From NCBI RefSeq assembly GCF_910585845.1, contig NZ_CAJUHF010000005.1, positions 1 to 64,000 on the forward strand: 64,000 nucleotides of DNA, written 5' to 3'. The translations under genes were made by a program, and so were the position numbers. The DNA is from an uncultured Bacteroides sp. (lineage in GTDB: Bacteria; Bacteroidota; Bacteroidia; Bacteroidales; Bacteroidaceae). Below are positions 61,169-64,000 of this stretch, piece by piece (within the stretch, counting starts at the first letter, position 1; each line of letters begins with the position of its first letter). The notes under the pieces were generated by a model, which searched no databases, had not been told where the DNA came from, and worked only from the letters and a program-made list of their open reading frames with translations.

Positions 61169-62968
61169 TTAAATCAGCCTTACTGCTCCTTTGTCTGCCG
61201 AGCTTACCATGCTGGCATACGCCCTCAGGCTCTTCGATACTTCCCTTTGGCGGGTGACAGGGGTCATCGGGCGTGCAGCCAGTTCCTCGTCCGTCAGCCG
61301 CACGTTGATGGTACGTTCGGGGATGTTGATTTCTATGATGTCTCCATCCTGAATCTTGCCGATGTTGCCACCGGCGGCCGCTTCGGGCGAGATGTGCCCG
61401 ATACTCAGTCCGGAGGTGCCTCCACTGAAACGTCCGTCCGTGATCAGCGCACACTCCTTGCCCAAATGGCGCGACTTGATGTACGAGGTCGGATAAAGCA
61501 TCTCCTGCATACCCGGACCGCCTTTCGGACCTTCGTAGGTGATGACCACCACATCACCACTGACCACATTTCCGCCTAGAATGCCTTCGCAGGCTGCTTC
61601 CTGCGAGTCGAACACCTTGGCGGGACCGGTGAACTTCCAGATATTCTCGTCTACACCTGCCGTCTTCACCACGCAACCGTCCTGGGCAATGTTTCCCTTC
61701 AGCACGGCAAGTCCGCCATCTTTGCTGTAAGCATGTCCCAAGTCGCGGATGCAGCCTTCGGCACGGTCAGTGTCCAGTTCTTTATAGTAAGCCTCCTGCG
61801 AGCCCAAGACTAAGTTGAACTTTCCGGCGGCGGCACTCTTATACTTTTTGATGGCTTCTTCGCAGACATTCGGGCTGGTTATGCCGAACTTGTCGATGGC
61901 TTCGCCCAAGGTCATGCCGTCCACACGGTTCACTGCCGTATCCACCAGTCCGCCTTGAGCCAACTCGCCCATAATGGCGATAATGCCACCGGCACGGTTC
62001 ACGTCCTGAACATGATACTTCTGTGTGTTCGGAGCCACCTTGCAGAGGCAGGGCGTTTTACGCGACAGCATGTCGATGTCATCCATCTTGAAGTCGACGC
62101 CCGCTTCGTGTGCCACAGCCAGCAGATGGAGCACAGTGTTGGTCGACCCTCCCATCGCAATGTCCAACGTCATGGCATTCAGGAAAGCCTGACGAGTGGC
62201 AATGCTGCGCGGAAGCACGCTTTCGTCTCCCTCTTCATAATATTTATAAGCATTCTCCACAATTAGTTTGGCGGCATCCTTGAAGAGCTGCGCACGGTTG
62301 GCATGAGTAGCCACAATGGTTCCATTGCCCGGCAGTGCAAGCCCGATAGCCTCGTTCAGGCAGTTCATCGAGTTTGCCGTAAACATGCCCGAACAGCAGC
62401 CGCACGAGGGACAGGCGTGCTGTTCTATCTGCGCCACATCAGCGTCGCTCACGCTCTGGTCTGCCGACTGCACCATCGCATCGATCAGATCGAGATGCCG
62501 TCCGTTCCATTCGCCCGCCTCCATCGGACCGCCCGAAACGAACACCGCAGGGATGTTCAGCCTCATGGCAGCCATCAGCATGCCCGGAGTGATCTTGTCG
62601 CAATTGCTGATGCAGACCATCGCATCGGCCTTATGCGCATTCACCATGTACTCCACGCTGTCGGCAATGATGTCGCGCGAGGGAAGTGAATAGAGCATAC
62701 CGTCGTGCCCCATCGCTATACCGTCGTCAATAGCTATTGTATTGAACTCGGCGGCAAAGCAGCCCAACTTCTCGATTTCGGCTTTCACCTGCTGGCCTAT
62801 CTCATGCAGATGCACATGTCCGGGAACGAACTGCGTAAACGAATTGACTATCGCAATGATGGGTTTGCCCATCTGTTCTTTCTTCATGCCATTTGCCACC
62901 CACAGCGCACGGGCTCCTGCCATACGACGACCTTGCGTGCTGAACGAACTACGTAACTGATGTTTCAT
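61169..62968 (-). CDS. ilvD: Dihydroxy-acid dehydratase
   Basis: A 599-residue iron-sulfur dehydratase of branched-chain synthesis. Cys ligands are seen in ISNCDKITPG (about residue 123) and ACPSCGCCSGMFTANSMNC (about 194-214). The C-terminal MTPVTRQREVSKSL is typical. ATG 62968 is chosen because it is preceded by GGAG at eight bases; the TTG two codons upstream is less likely. It is the first gene of the operon after the attenuator. Confidence 0.95.
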   Translation of the reverse strand: MKHQLRSSFSTQGRRMAGARALWVANGMKKEQMGKPIIAIVNSFTQFVPGHVHLHEIGQQVKAEIEKLGCFAAEFNTIAIDDGIAMGHDGMLYSLPSRDIIADSVEYMVNAHKADAMVCISNCDKITPGMLMAAMRLNIPAVFVSGGPMEAGEWNGRHLDLIDAMVQSADQSVSDADVAQIEQHACPSCGCCSGMFTANSMNCLNEAIGLALPGNGTIVATHANRAQLFKDAAKLIVENAYKYYEEGDESVLPRSIATRQAFLNAMTLDIAMGGSTNTVLHLLAVAHEAGVDFKMDDIDMLSRKTPCLCKVAPNTQKYHVQDVNRAGGIIAIMGELAQGGLVDTAVNRVDGMTLGEAIDKFGITSPNVCEEAIKKYKSAAAGKFNLVLGSQEAYYKELDTDRAEGCIRDLGHAYSKDGGLAVLKGNIAQDGCVVKTAGVDENIWKFTGPAKVFDSQEAACEGILGGNVVSGDVVVITYEGPKGGPGMQEMLYPTSYIKSRHLGKECALITDGRFSGGTSGLSIGHISPEAAAGGNIGKIQDGDIIEINIPERTINVRLTDEELAARPMTPVTRQREVSKSLRAYASMVSSADKGAVRLI

Positions 62969-62988
62969 CTTCAAATCTCCTTTTAATC

Positions 62989-63024
62989 AAAAAGCCTCCC
63001 TCACGCATCGTGAGAAAGGCTTTT
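62989..63024 (-). terminator. Attenuator terminator of the ilv operon
   Basis: On the minus strand aaaagcctttctcac pairs with gtgagggaggctttt (G-U pairs allowed), followed by T's. Its 5' arm (63009-63019) is fully complementary over 11 bp to the segment covering the leader stop codon (63060-63070), an antiterminator. It ends 20 bases before the ilvD start. Confidence 0.8.
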
Positions 63025-63065
63025 AAACGAATATCTTAACGTACGAATACATACAACAACCTTTC

Positions 63066-63140
63066 TCACGCTCTCGATTCCAAGACCACGACGCGAATAA
63101 TGTGCAAGACTGCCAGGTTAATAGATGTATGTAGATTCAT
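63066..63140 (-). CDS. ilv operon leader peptide
   Basis: A 24-codon frame from ATG 63140 to TGA 63066, encoding a peptide that starts MNLHTSINLAVL and then has the run IIRVVVL. Eleven of 24 residues are Leu, Ile or Val. It lies between the promoter and the attenuator. Shortage of charged Leu, Ile or Val tRNA should stall the ribosome before the stop and free the antiterminator; a ribosome that reaches the stop covers it and lets the terminator form. It is too short for an ORF track. Confidence 0.8.
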   Translation of the reverse strand: MNLHTSINLAVLHIIRVVVLESRA

Positions 63141-63177
63141 AATTCGATTGACTTTATTGTTTTCATTAATTGTGCTG

Positions 63178-63208
63178 CAAAGGTAAGGGCTTTTTTATAA
63201 ACTCCAAA
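63178..63208 (-). promoter_or_regulatory. ilv operon promoter
   Basis: On the minus strand TACCTTTG (63178-63185) fits the -7 consensus and TTTG (63205-63208) lies 19 bases upstream, the standard Bacteroides spacing. It is 37 bases before the leader ATG. The remaining stretch 63209-63530 holds a divergent promoter and no gene. Confidence 0.8.
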
Positions 63209-63458
63209 CAATTTGAAGAAAAAAATGAGATAAATATGATTAATCGTAAGAAAAAACTGCCTTAAAATCCGATTTTATCACTTACTAAAGTCCAAACAGG
63301 CAAACATACCTATCTCCGGACACGGTCTGTACGCTATCCTGTCCATATCCTGTTCGCTTCTGTTCCGTAGATTCTCCGTAGTTTCTCCGTGCAGACAAGA
63401 AATTTTCCATTTCGGTTCGCTATTTTCAATTTTTATCGACTGAACCGGATTTATTTCG

Positions 63459-63466
63459 TACCTTTG
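63459..63466 (+). promoter_or_regulatory. slyD promoter -7 box
   Basis: TACCTTTG fits TAnnTTTG and lies 65 bases before the ATG at 63531. Confidence 0.6.
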
Positions 63467-63530
63467 GCACTTTCTAATGAGAAAAAGCATTAATTGGTTA
63501 AGAAGAAAACACTAATTTATTAAATAAGAT

Positions 63531-64000
63531 ATGGAAACAGTAGAAAACAAGTACATCACCGTAGCCTATAAATTATATGCTATAGAGAACGACACTAAGG
63601 ACTTCACCGAAGAAGCGACTGCCGAACATCCGTTCCAGTTCATCAGCGGTTTGGGACTGACCTTGGATACTTTCGAAAATCAAGTGAAAGACCTGAATGC
63701 CGGCGATAAGTTTGACTTCACGATCGCTTGCGCCGATGCGTATGGCGAATATGATGAAGAACACGTGATCGACCTGCCGAAGCACATCTTCGAAGTGGAT
63801 GGTAAGTTCGATAGCAAACGTGTCGTTGCGGGTAACTTGATTCCTCTGATCACCTCCGAAGGACAGCAGGTGAATGGCGTCGTGGTAGAAGTAAAAGAAG
63901 ACATCATAGTTATGGACATGAACCACCCGTTGGCTGGTTGCGACCTGAACTTCGTGGGCGAAGTCGTGGAAAACCGTCCGGCAACCAACGAAGAATTGGC
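63531..64000 (+). CDS. slyD: FKBP-type peptidyl-prolyl cis-trans isomerase SlyD (partial)
   Basis: The first about 156 residues of a SlyD-like protein; the gene runs past the window edge. It starts METVENKYITVAYKLYA. The FKBP core is visible as the SGLGLTLDTFENQVKDL and DAYGEYDEEHV segments, and an insert-in-flap follows. The tail GCDLNFVGEVVENRPATNEE lies in the second FKBP half. It is a cytosolic prolyl isomerase and chaperone. The gene diverges from the ilv operon. Confidence 0.88.
   Translation, partial: METVENKYITVAYKLYAIENDTKDFTEEATAEHPFQFISGLGLTLDTFENQVKDLNAGDKFDFTIACADAYGEYDEEHVIDLPKHIFEVDGKFDSKRVVAGNLIPLITSEGQQVNGVVVEVKEDIIVMDMNHPLAGCDLNFVGEVVENRPATNEEL

Overview
The window is a Bacteroidaceae chromosome segment (Bacteroides/Phocaeicola type). 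Evidence for this is the TAnnTTTG promoter boxes (several upstream of genes here), a TonB/ExbB/ExbD locus with two ExbD-like genes, a PorQ-like outer-membrane gene and the general codon style. About the first 39.7 kb is a Mu-like transposable prophage carrying a diversity-generating retroelement (DGR). Its architecture fits the Hankyphage group of Bacteroides phages, but that name is inferred from layout and would need a sequence search. The phage end beyond the tail fibre lies left of base 1, so the element is incomplete here.

Prophage layout. Leftward late block (69-20291): prohead protease/scaffold, capsid, amidase, two overlapping spanin-like genes, tail tube, tail chaperones joined by a likely -1 frameshift, tape measure, distal tail, tail-tip protein, and a 2185-residue fibre whose C-terminus carries the DGR variable repeat (VR, 137-249). 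Rightward block (20498-30320): terminases, small genes, portal, a MuF head protein with toxin-like modules, a small membrane protein, the DGR template repeat (TR, 26863-26975), the reverse transcriptase, a companion gene and an adenine methylase. Leftward early block (30405-38819): MuA-like transposase, MuB-like ATPase, a second ATPase, GemA- and DUF3164-like genes, tail completion genes, and a 49-nt tRNA-like minihelix ending in CCA. A rightward repressor gene (38953-39360) faces the early block across a compact promoter/operator region. Three TGAATGTCCA repeats at 39620-39676 probably mark the phage terminus.

The TR and VR match over 113 bp with eight differences. All eight fall on TR adenines (six A to T, two A to G), the mark of adenine-specific mutagenic retrohoming. 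The retroelement therefore diversifies the receptor-binding tip of the fibre, about 27 kb away.

Chromosomal part (about 39.7-64 kb). Leftward exbB/TM/exbD/exbD, tRNA-Ser(GGA), tatD, a conserved gene, a polyprenyl synthase and tonB; rightward porQ, cmk, ispH and pfkA; a 1.2-kb repeat-rich gap with a MITE-like element; a leftward trio of SDR, old-yellow-enzyme and steroid 5-alpha-reductase-like genes that resembles the reductive bile-acid/steroid clusters of gut Bacteroidetes; a rightward UPF1-like helicase; a leftward ilvD-ilvB-ilvN-thioesterase-ilvC operon preceded by a branched-chain-rich leader peptide and attenuator; and the start of a SlyD-like prolyl isomerase.
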